Below are positions 53,756 through 64,000 of a DNA stretch of 64,000 nt, in pieces. Origin of the DNA: Atriophallophorus winterbourni (Eukaryota > Platyhelminthes > Trematoda > Plagiorchiida > Microphallidae); assembly GCA_013407085.1 (NCBI GenBank), contig JACCGJ010018287.1:1-64000 (forward strand), given 5' to 3'. Each line of letters opens with the position of its first letter. Positions within the stretch are counted from its first letter, which is position 1. A program made the position numbers and the translations under genes. A model generated the notes under the pieces. The model was given only the letters and a program-made list of their open reading frames with translations. It was not told the origin of the DNA and did no database searches.

Positions 53756-56700
53756 CGCGCATAGAAGAAAACTGTACATCTTGACCCAATTCAACTAGAT
53801 TTGTCATCCCACCAATCGAAAAAATTTCCGCCGTTAGGATTTTTACCTGATTATTGAACTGCTCAGTAAGGAACCACATTGCGGTATTGCATGTTATGTT
53901 ATTCGTAGTTCCAATATTATTGTCTGGTTATTTGAAAAGATGTATGCTTTTTAGACCATTACAATTAAATTGAATAGAATTGACATCGCTTAAGTTTGGC
54001 ATGTTTGTTATTGTTTGATGTAATAGATGGGCATTGGTATAGGGTTTTACCATGGTAATTAGATTTGGTTGAATTTATAAAATTTATACACATTGTTTTT
54101 GGAAAACTTTTTATTGAATAAACCTTTTGAGTAACCATAAATGAAAAAAACCGCCTAGACAGCCATTGTTAGTTTTGTTCGTGATGAATAATTAACTCAT
54201 AAACAGGGATTTTATTAACGAAATTTTTATCTATGCTTGACACTTTAAAACTATGTACTTCATCCACCCATGTCACAGGCAATTTATAACGCAATATTTC
54301 GGCTTTATTTGAATGAAAATGCTCTCAATGAAATTCTCCTAAGTAATGAGTTTCATCTTGACGGAACAACAATATATGCACAATGTAGGGACTGGATCGA
54401 TTTTTATCAATATCAGCATTTCATTTCAGATAATATTTTAGTAGCCTCTAAAATTAAAATTTAATTTAGCCTCGCATTTAATATCCGGTTTTAATAACCG
54501 ATTCGGTGATAGCTGTATTTGCTTTTTGTTATAATTAATGGCTTAGGCGATTGGCTAGAAAATATTACAAATATGACACAATCTACAACTTTCGCAGCTG
54601 ATTAAAATGGTACACCAAAGTCATGGAACCAGTCTCAAATGATGCATTTTGTTGGGTTCATTCCTAACATTCACAAACCACAACCATTGCGTCATTATTG
54701 CTGTTGATGTTTAGCAGATGACGATAATTGCATGCCTATAAAATTAATAATTACGCGATCAATTTTCAAATTCTCATTGAATATATCTACAATTGGCCCA
54801 ATTATCCGTGGTGGATAATTTAAATTTTCGTCAAATTTTCTCGCTTAACCCCCAGGGGGTATGTCACCAGTCAATTTGTTCGCTGAAAATGTTCGAAGCT
54901 CAATTTGATCGTTCTGAAGACGAGGCACGCGAAGCTATAATTAATCAAAATTAAATTGATTGTAATACAGTAATTTCGTTCAGTGTAGTTTTGACTTTGG
55001 CGGCTTAGAGAGGATTTCAAATATTCACAGCATCATAAAATTTTTATTGTTATATATTAGATTTAATTACATATTGATTGTCACATTGAAAAAGTCGAAG
55101 TCAATCAAATATGAATGATTAAAGTTTCGTTTTGAGCAGTGAAATTTTATTCTACAAAATTTGCCCGTATAACACAAAAAATTCATTAAACGTAAGCTGT
55201 GTATACATGATTGAAGAATTAAAGGTTTCTAGGATTGTGTTTATGAAATTTAACAAGCAAACGCATTATATCAGCACAAAAACGGTCCGAATAAAATTAG
55301 TGAAAAATAATCTTATATAAAGATTCATCAATGAGATTCTTTTGCTTCGGCACGCTCAATTTCGCTTGAAAGTTAGCTTTAAAAGAAAACTAACGTATGT
55401 TCAGATAGAGAATTCCAAAAGAGTCAAAATGAGTCACCGGTAGTCAATACGGGAATGTCCTTCGGTAGTCTTAATTTCATCGGTAAGCACATCATCAAGG
55501 AATATTTGCATTTGTGTAAAGTCACTCAGACGCAGCCCTCCCAATACTTCTCTTCACCCAGCACTAAAAATTTGGATTACATTTTTAATAATTTACACAC
55601 AGTTAGACTTCAGGATGCCACCTATATTAGGAGAGACCCGATCAATAAATCATCAACCTAACACCGTCATCGGGGAACTATTTTGAGTGCTTATGATCAG
55701 ATAGTGTTTCCGGTAACACGCGTCAGAGTGCATAACACAATAATCAATCTTGCTTTTCGGATTCAGCATTTCCCCTAACCATACCGATTTGCACATTAAA
55801 AATAATACGTTGATAGATACGTTGCTGATAGATTTTACAAGTCTATGTTTTAATGATTATGGTGAGTGATAAGCTTATCCGAAAAAACGCAACCGGTTAT
55901 CAAACATCACATTATACTTTCGATATTTGTGGTGCTAAGATTGTGCTGCGGATCAGAGATTTAAGATGAATTTCAAACAGTACAATATTTCTGCAACTTG
56001 TTTTATATAAATACGATAAACTTCGTTCATGTCAGCCTATCAGGTACACACTATGTGAACTTTTATTTTTTCTATAGATGTAGTTACAAATGATAACGAA
56101 ATATAATAATATATTTTCTTGCCATAAATACGAACCAATCTTTCCGATTTTTAAAACTAAGTCAAATTTGCGTCTGGTTCAGAATTCGACTAAAATTTAT
56201 TATTCTTTCATCTTCAAATACAACGTTGTTTTTCAGCCTCAGTCATACTTTCCAGAATATGTGATCAATACAAGTTAATCGATTAACTATGGACAAAACG
56301 CATGCCATAAAGCATCCAAAAATAGCGATTATTACCTACATTTCATTCCCAAAATGGGATCATAGTTCCTAAAGATTTTATATTAAATAAATGAGTAATG
56401 CATATGGTCTCATGAAATTCAAACAATATATCTCATTCTGATTAAAATAAGATCATCACCTGAAATAAAAAAACTAATGTTATTATTTACCTGAAATATT
56501 TTTCGACTACTTAATGTTGTTCATAACATTAGAAGCAACACAATGTTCAATTACGTCCAAATCAGGTTAGGGGAATCTACTCATTTTAGCGTAAATTGCT
56601 GATAATTGTGTTTGTTTGTTGCTGGGGGCAACGCAATAATTAACACGTCTCCGTGTGGACATATTTTGTGGACATATTTTAACATTTTTATTCAGCACAC

Positions 56701-57765
56701 GTATATCATTCGGCTGTATTAACATGGTAAAAAATTAATGTCTCACATAGTCGTTTATATAAAGAATAATCGCTCTGAGCAATGTCGTTCATTCCTTAGG
56801 CTTACTGTTTAGACATTAAACAATATTTTATTGTAAGAATGCTTAGTTTATCTAAAACCACATAATTTTGTTTTTTTGGATGTTTTTTAATCTTCTCAAG
56901 AAACTAAAAGCCCCATTCTACTGCAAATTTGTTCTCCCAAAAGACTTTAGTTGCTTCTATGACAGAAGATTTAATCTGCTTATTTTGACGCAAAAACACG
57001 TAGCATCAGATTGGAATATATTTCTAGCTAGGACTTAACTTCTCGCGATAAGTGATAATGTAGTGTGATATCAGAGATAATGTCCGCATACACATCCATC
57101 CATGCATGCAATAGAATACATCATTGAGCATATCTAACGCAGTCATATCATCTCAAACATAAACCCAAAACATTTTTCGATTAAGTAATTCTTAAGTCTG
57201 ATTTTACAGATGACGAAATGGATGATAATTAGGAAAGAACAGCTTAATCATTCATAATCTATTCTTAAGCAAGTCATGATAACAATACTACTCATTGCAT
57301 ACGAGCTATTATTACATCTTTGAAGACTTCGAAAGAACGGGAGAGGAAGGGGGAAGTCGGTTGATAATTATTAGTCTATTTAATTGGAATTTGACACGCA
57401 GAATCTCAATGCTTATGATTCAGTGTTATAATGGACGTAGGATTTATTTTAAATCAAATGATTTCCAAACGTTTTAAATTGTTGTCAAGATAATCAGAAA
57501 CAATGCGAAGTTATAGCACGTATCCACAATTAGATTGAGCAGTTGAGCGTAGCTAAGAATACGATTTGGTTCAATGATCAAGACGAGATGCAAAATATTT
57601 CTGACCGTACTACCTTCGACAATTCCGCAGATTATGATTATTTTGTATGCTTCTCTGCACTCTACAATTGATCAAATGTGTAAAATAACTTTATACATGA
57701 TCATGAACTTTCCGATATGGTAATCGATATATAACCTTAAATATTTGATAAAATCGCGCAATTTT
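53756..57765. other. Four kilobases without a recognisable gene
   Basis: Very AT-rich. Short frames at 54,270-54,464, 55,132-55,320, 55,455-55,661 and 56,090-56,278 have biased composition and no motif. The frame at 55,455 runs past a possible GTAAGC donor near 55,482, which is weak evidence for a small exon. Could be intergenic or intronic. Confidence 0.45.
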
Positions 57766-57769
57766 ATGC

Positions 57770-59510
57770 AAATGTGTTTAGCCCGATAACGGTTAGGGCG
57801 AATCAGAATTTACCGACATCGATTGTATCTCAACAACTGAATGATATTGAGATTAATCCAGCGATTATACGAAGACACTTGTGTCGACTGAACCCTAGGA
57901 AATCTCCTGGAGCCGATGGAATAACACCAGCACTACTAAAATCCTGTGACCAGCAGCTGTGTGAACCACTATGCCAATTGTTCCAACATTCCCTAACCGA
58001 AGGAGTGGTGCCAACAGAGTGGAAGACAGGGGTAATTTCACCAATTTATAAGGGTGGTAGCCGTTCAGATCCCGCGAACTACCGTCCTGTCACCCTACTC
58101 CCCGTGATATCCAAAGTGATGGAGCGCATAGTGACGGAAAATATAGTTCATCACTTGGAATCACAAAATATACTATCTGTCGCCCAGCATGGGTTTCGTA
58201 AAGCTCGCTCCATGCTTGACAAACTTGCTGACGGTATTAAACGATTGGACCCAAACGGTTGACGCAGGAGACAGTGTGCACGCGTGCTATCTGGATATGT
58301 CGAAAGCTTTCGACAGAGTTGATCACTTCCTGTTGCTACGGAAGCTGAAACAGATTGGTATTGACGGGCAGCTACTCGTATGGTTCGAAAGCTACCTCAA
58401 TGGGCGCAAGGCAACCGTTCGAGTTAACGGGGTACAATCACGAGCCATTAATACCTCCAGTGGTGTACCGCAAGGTTCCGTTCTCGGTCCAGTGCTTTTC
58501 CTAGTTTACATCAATGATTTACCTGAGACGCTCTCATGCAAGGTAGTTCTTTTTGCGGATGATGTTAAACTTTGGATGCGAATAAAATCAACTGCAGACT
58601 GCGTAAAACTGCAAAGTGATTTAGATGCACTACACGAATGGTCAGTTAGAAATAAACTGCCGTTCAATTTTCAAAAATGCAAGTTACTGCAAATCGGTAA
58701 GCCCTTTCAGTACGATTATCACTTTGGGCAAACGATTTTGAGCTGGACCGAATCGGAGAAGGATCTTGGAGTCTGGATATGTGGCAGCCTAAAGAACAGC
58801 GTGCATTGTGAGGTCATTTACGAGCGTGCTTCAAAGCTTCTAGGTATGCTTCGACGGATCTTCAGAACCTTTACGCCTGTAACGTTGCCAAGCATCATGA
58901 AGACCTACTTAATTCCGACAATGGAACATGCATCGCAAGCATGTACTCCGTGGATGAAAAAGGATATATTCTTGCTTGACAGGATATATCATCGTGCAAC
59001 TAAACTCGTGCGTGGTTTTCGAGACCGTACATACGAGGAAAGGTTGAAAAAGCTAAAGCTCCCCACTCCCCTTCAACGTAGACTTCGAAGTGGCGTTATC
59101 CTTACTTACAAAATATTGCATACTCCAGATCATCCACTCAAACATTTATTCAAATACCGTGAATCAGGAGTTACACGTAGCCACTCAGCGGCACTACAAA
59201 TTCCCCATTCCCGTACTAATTGTCGCCGATATTTCTATTCGGTACGTGTCTGTTTCCTGTGGAATGCTCTTCCCCAAGCAATTATCACCTCTCCCTGTAT
59301 CCAAACATTCACTCGAACCTTGGACACTTATTTGTTACACAACGAATTGACGATGCCTGTGTATTGACTCAGGGTAAGCATATTACTTGACTCCAGTGAC
59401 ATCGTATAATCGTTTTTTTATACCTCTTATTGAACGCATATTTACTATGATATGGTAATTGTGAAGCTATGTGCTTTTTGTAACCATAAATTCTTGAATC
59501 TTGAAAAAAA
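57770..59510 (+). mobile_element. LINE family B, 5'-truncated RT with a single frameshift
   Basis: Two frames, 57,774-58,262 and 58,189-59,367, overlap at one indel near 58,210 and together give RT and C-terminus almost undamaged. Motifs: KSPGADGITPALLK near 57,901, GVVPTEWKTGVISPIYKGG near 58,003, NYRPVTLLPVISKVMERIV near 58,077, CYLDMSKAFDRVDHFLLL near 58,286, SSGVPQGSVLGPVLFLVYIN near 58,457, the catalytic FADDVKL near 58,553, EKDLGVWI near 58,758 and CRRYFYSVRVCFLWNALP near 59,224. The 3' untranslated region ends in TAAATTCTTGAATCTTGAAA (59,488-59,507), the CTTGAAT tail of this family. Probably a fairly recent insertion. Confidence 0.9.
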
Positions 59511-59990
59511 TCATGCTTACCGCGTATATTTGCATTATATTTTCAAATAAAAAGTTTGAAAATTTATTTCTGAGTTTATTGTGAAATCAATATTTTCATA
59601 CAATTACCTTTCCGTGAGTAGATTGCAGACAAATTGCTTTTGATTGCAGTCGTAAATCAAGCAATGTGGTTGTTGCGCGGAATTAGGATAGCGTTTCATT
59701 TTAATCAATGTACTTAAAGTTAATTCAAGCTTTTTAATAGTCTAAAAATAAACAAGGTTAAAAACAACCATACAATGGTAAAAATTGAACTGTTATTGTA
59801 AAAACAAAATTAGGAATTAGATTAAGCAGTATATACGTGTTTGGAAAACGAATAATTCAATAAAATTAGTGTAATTTAGTTTTAAAGTCACGCAAGCTGG
59901 TGGAGTGAGAAACGGTAGAAGATAAACTGTTTCAAGTATAAGAGACATAGACAAAATCAACATAACATCTACAGTTCAGGCGGGAATGGG
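59511..59990. other. No gene seen
   Basis: AT-rich spacer between LINE copies in opposite orientations. Confidence 0.5.
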
Positions 59991-59994
59991 GTAC

Positions 59995-61400
59995 CACCAG
60001 CACATATTCATGGGTTTGACATTTTCTTGTATCACTTGGCGTGAATAAATCCGGTGAGGGATGGTTTTGGGTATAGAATATTTTGTAAAGTATGATAAAT
60101 TGTCATCTGATTCGTCGTTAGGGAAAGTCGAACAGTTTCGGTTAAGCTATCCTTTCATTATAAGGCTTGTTTCTGATGCTAAGAACTAGTTTTGTTGTGC
60201 GGTGTTGGATTCACTGCATAAGCTCAACATTCTTCTTGAGCCAAGAAGACCATGTCTGTATACCGTAAACCATGACTGGTCTCAAATTTGGATTCATGAT
60301 CCTTGGGAATATCTTGGGCGAAAACTTCCCAAATACCCGTTTGAGTAGATTGAGGACACGTGTTGCTTTTTTGAAGGCACTGTTAACTTAAAGTGAATTT
60401 TTAAAACTGGAGCATATCCAGAAACCTAAATCATTTTCTTCACTGCAATTTTCAAGGACATGTGAATCTACATGGTCTACTCGACTCCTCACATTAAACA
60501 TCCTACATTTGTTGAAGCTAAATGACAGTTTGTTCTTCAACGACCAGCTGTGAAGCGCATCAAGTTAGTTTTGTAAAGCGGACAGTTTTCTGGGCTAGGT
60601 GATGCAACGCCATATCTTTTTGTCGTCCGCAAATAACGAACAATTTCCGGTACTTCCTTGACTTAAACCAGAAAAAGAATCGGAAGAAGGACTGAACATT
60701 AGGGAACACCGACAGTTGATGCGATGGGTCTTGGAAATAAACCGTCAACACTTACCTGGGTAGTACGATTTGTTAGGAAGTCTTTTAGCCAATTCAAAAA
60801 CTTTCCAGCGATACCAAGCCTTTCACTCTTTTGCAGTAGTAGGGTATGGTCAACACGATTGAATACGTTTGAGATATCTAAGTAGTAGTCGTGTATTGCT
60901 TGCCCTTTATCTGCCGATTGTGTCCAATCATCCAGAGTTATAAGTAAATTAGATAACCAGGTATAATTCTGTCTAAATCCATATTGTTTCCTCGAAAGCA
61001 ACTGATTATTTTCGAAATGCTTCATTTGGCGCTTAAATAATTTTGAAATCACTGGTAACAGAGTAACGGGTCGGTAATTGGAAACATCGGAGCGATTTCC
61101 ACTTTTGTAAATTTGAGAAATTATTATGCGTTTCCAATCTGTAGGAATCACTCCATTTGCCAGTGTTTGTTTGAACAAGTATGTGTGTGGTTTGTATAGC
61201 AAATTCGCACATTGCTCCAATATTAGCGGGGTTATTTCGTCGGTCCCAGGAGACTTTCCGGTTTTAAGATTGAATAAGGCTTGTAGGAGGCGTTTCGACA
61301 TTACATTTAATTTACTAATAGCAACCGAAGTTGAAATAGTTCCATTCGGAATGTAAATCGCAAATTCTCTCGAGCTAAATACAGATGAATAAAACGTGGC
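59995..61400 (-). mobile_element. LINE family B-like RT copy, antisense
   Basis: A 200-codon frame (61,301-60,699) reads GKSPGTDEITPLILEQCANL, GVIPTDWKRIIISQIYKSGN, SNYRPVTLLPVISKLF, RKQYGFRQNY, YYLDISNVFNRVDHTLLLQK and TTQVSVDGLF before breaking down just at the QGSVLGP motif. Downstream, to about 60,000, out-of-frame remnants of the palm, thumb and C-terminal parts can be followed (for example WSPWL-like and FRPRYSQ pieces). It is related to, but clearly diverged from, the copy at 57,770-59,510. Non-functional. Confidence 0.83.
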
Positions 61401-62210
61401 TAAAGCTTCAGCAGTTTCTGATGCTGTTGTTGTTTCTCCAGCTTAAGTGTTCAGGGAACCAATTCCAAGTTTCAGCTTGATCGTTAACCATACAATAAGT
61501 TATTTTGGGGTTGATCTCAATCATGCGTGATATCACTTCTTGGAACTAAAACATTTCTTGGATGACAAATTTGTTTGTTAAGTTCGCAGTACACGGAATG
61601 TTTCTCAGTTCTTTGATGACGGGTTTTGCCAATGATTTCACCAAGAAATGTTTCGGAACTTTTACCACTTACGAGTTCTGCATCTTAGTTTAAATTCTAG
61701 GTTCATTTTTGAGTTCCTAATGACAAATTCGGAGCTCACTTCGATTAGATTCTTAATATTAGATATTAACGATACCCAAAACGTTGCTGGTTTCCGGGTT
61801 TTTAAGATTATCACGCAAAGCCATAATGTTAATCTCTCTAACCATAATCAAAAATACTGATGGTAATTTTTTTTATCAAGAACCGATCAATCATTTCAGA
61901 ATTTTAGCGCAATGGTGAGAAATAACTTTTATGCAGGGCTCGAAACTTTGTGCGGTCAATAAATGGTTAACACGTTGCTTGTGCATGTAAATTTGCCTCC
62001 ATCGGGTTACATGAAAAGTGCATCATCATCCCCAGACAATAGGAAATAAATCATAATCAATTTTCCAGAGAACAAATTGTATAATCCAAATAATAGGTTC
62101 ACACGGTGTCAACAGTCGCAATCATTTTCACACCTTTGAATATCGTTGTTTAAAAAAAATTCAAGTTCATAAAACGTTAAATGAGATGTGAATGCCAAAG
62201 TAATGAGTTG
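61401..62210. other. No gene seen
   Basis: May contain the connector region of the antisense LINE (near 61,400-61,480), otherwise unassigned AT-rich DNA. Confidence 0.45.
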
Positions 62211-62213
62211 CTC

Positions 62214-62400
62214 ACATCCCCAGCACTTACACACCACTACCGGGTTCTGGCTGTTTGCCGTCAGCAGGTGGAGAAATAAGATTAGGTTAAGTGAACCTTG
62301 AAAGAGTGGATAGGAGGTAAACAAAGTTATACTTGAATGCTACTGTTACATAGGTTTCGTAATACGAACCACGATGTTCAAACACAGAATCACATAGTGA
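62214..62400 (+). repeat. R1 interspersed repeat, near-complete single unit
   Basis: Contains, in order, TTACACACCACTACCGGGTT, CTGGCTGTTT, GGTTAAGTGAACCTTGAAAG, GTAAACAAAGTTATACTTGA, ATGCTACTGTTACATAGG and CCACGATGTTCAAACACA. It links the left-half piece at 2,405-2,510, the inverted pieces at 4,000 and 6,139, and the array at 46,880. Confidence 0.75.
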
Positions 62401-64000
62401 CATGAAATTTTTTGGGTAATCGTGAAAGCTCCTCGAACTATCTGAATTTAGTTGTCATTCAAATATTAGTCAAAGTATCCTGCACGGTTGAGTACGCTTA
62501 ATGTTTTCTGTGTTTTCAAATGTAAGCATTTGAATTTCGTCAGCCCCGTTTAGAAAGATTCCCACAATATTCCTCATTTTCAGATTATTGAGATTTTAGG
62601 TTTGGCAAAAAAAGTTAACAACCATGAAGAAACTTTGATTTGGTGTTGGAATGAAGTCGTAATAATGGTAGAAGTTGCAAAAACATTCTGAAAATGTTTC
62701 ATCTGAAAAATTAAGTTTTATCATTTGATAAATAGTGGATAAAATCATTGAAAATTTGGATTGAAATATAGTAACAAATAATTAAACGAGTTATGACTGC
62801 GCAATCTCTGTAGAAGTAGCAATAACCGTTAGCATATTTATCAAAGTTTTATTGATGTACATTTTACATTTGGAAAGCGTCGTACATTGTATATATTACT
62901 TAATCTGTGGAGAGAGGATACAAGTTGACTATGATGTTTACTTGTCACCAGGGATAACTTCTTTTGATAATTTCTAATCTAATCTAAGTGAATTTGCTTA
63001 TTAAAGACAGATCAGGATAATTAGTCTATGGAAGATTTAACTTTATTCAACAATTGTCTAATTTTTAGCTCTGGATTATGTTTTTTAATTCGTGGCATGC
63101 GAAAAAATAAATAAAACCGAACAATCAATTAAGTTCAAATAAAATATCAATACAATACGATTTTGACCAAGATATGGAAAAGCAAATCTGTCAATTTCAC
63201 CTTCCATATATTGATATCTTTTGCGAGGCATCATACGAAGTAAGTATATGGGAGCATGAATATCGAAGAAAATTTCGGGATTTCACGGCACAGCCAAAAT
63301 TGGTTTAATAGCGAATCGACTACACACAGCCACCTCCTGTGGTGATGAATCGAGAAATTTCATTAATCACAATGGAACTGATGCCGGACACGGCGATAGT
63401 GATCCAGCTGCCAGAACCCGCAAACAAAATACGGAATCAACTTGTGAAGCCCGATCAATAGTAAAAGAATAAATTAAAGCACGGAAAGTCCTTAAGTGTA
63501 ATCTGCACCAAGATTTAAAAGGATAGATGATACGCTATTTCGCGCAAGGCGTAAGCATGACCTTGAAATGTTGTTCGGCATTTGCAGTCAAATTGGCTTA
63601 GATGTAATGCAGTTTTATTTTGCAAATTGAGTGGCTCATCACCCTAAGTCAAAACGCGTTTGCTCGGAACGTGGAAAATCTCCTACTGGATTTTAATTTG
63701 CTCCATGAGCATAAAATCAATCAATCACCATATCTATATCGGAGTGTTTTGGTGGAAAAAGCAACGATCAACTAATGGTGGATACCAACGATCATAACGT
63801 AGATTCATTCTGCTTGACGTTATTGAGAATGTAGGTGCTATTACAATGAGCATAATTCTAAACAGTGGTAATGTATTGCCGACATATTCTGTTGCCGGAT
63901 TTCTGTGGTCTTAGATATGTATATATTATCTTGCTCGCTTAACTTTCAAGGAAAAGTCTCAAGTAGTATATTGGATGCTGTCTGGTCTAAGCTGTTGATA
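62401..64000. other. No supported gene; weak small frame near 63,174
   Basis: A 45-codon frame from ATG 63,174 (MEKQICQFHLPYIDIFCEAS...IWEHEYRRKFRDF) has a protein-like look, and a GTAAGT donor lies inside it at 63,237-63,242. A second frame with more polar sequence follows at 63,262-63,468. They might be pieces of a host exon, but I recognise no family and cannot join them convincingly. Confidence 0.25.

Noticed and set aside
1..64000. CRISPR arrays, rRNA genes, tRNA genes, bacterial operons
   Set aside because: No regularly spaced short repeats, no rRNA core sequences and no cloverleaf that I could draw; the content is eukaryotic.

Overview
This is animal nuclear DNA, most likely from a parasitic flatworm (digenean fluke, with schistosome-like AT content). 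That is an inference from three things: the AT-rich background; the mix of CR1-like and RTE-like LINEs, Penelope-like elements, a Ty3/gypsy gag and a hAT transposon; and a ribosomal protein gene interrupted by two very small introns of 37 and 34 bp, a style well known in flukes. There is no prokaryotic organisation: no operons, no CRISPR array, and no rRNA or tRNA gene that I can see.

Host genes are sparse. One is intact: ribosomal protein S17 (eS17) on the minus strand at 12,503-12,954, three exons, complete from start to stop. A second probable host gene is represented by its 3' terminal exon at 50,748-52,072 (plus strand), which I do not recognise by family. Everything else that codes is mobile DNA, nearly all broken.

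Layout. 1-8.5 kb: gene-poor, with copies of a ~240-bp repeat (here called R1). 8.5-9.9 kb: RTE LINE 3' half. 10.8-12.3 kb: an inverted-repeat MITE-like element and a second partial copy of it nested in a decayed LINE. 12.5-13 kb: eS17. 13.5-16.5 kb: two Penelope-like fragments, the second ending in a hammerhead-ribozyme-like motif. 17-25.4 kb: decayed LINEs (family C) split by a hAT transposon, then a gypsy gag with its LTR. 26.7-34.4 kb: LINE family A, one decayed antisense copy and one nearly full-length copy (29.9-34.4 kb) with an intact 937-codon endonuclease/reverse transcriptase ORF. 34.6-46 kb: LINE family B (both strands), RTE endonuclease and other LINE pieces. 46.9-47.6 kb: R1 tandem array. 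52.7-61.4 kb: three more family B or B-like LINE copies around otherwise featureless DNA.

The most striking observation is in the best LINE-A copy. ORF2 has no ATG near its start, and ORF1 overlaps it one frame away. In the overlap lies a textbook -1 ribosomal frameshift signal: the heptamer A AAA AAC in the correct phase, an 8-nt spacer and a perfect 8-bp stem-loop. This suggests a gag-pol-like fusion strategy in a non-LTR retrotransposon. LINE-A, -B, -C and R1 are my own labels; family assignments come from reading motifs, not from database searches.
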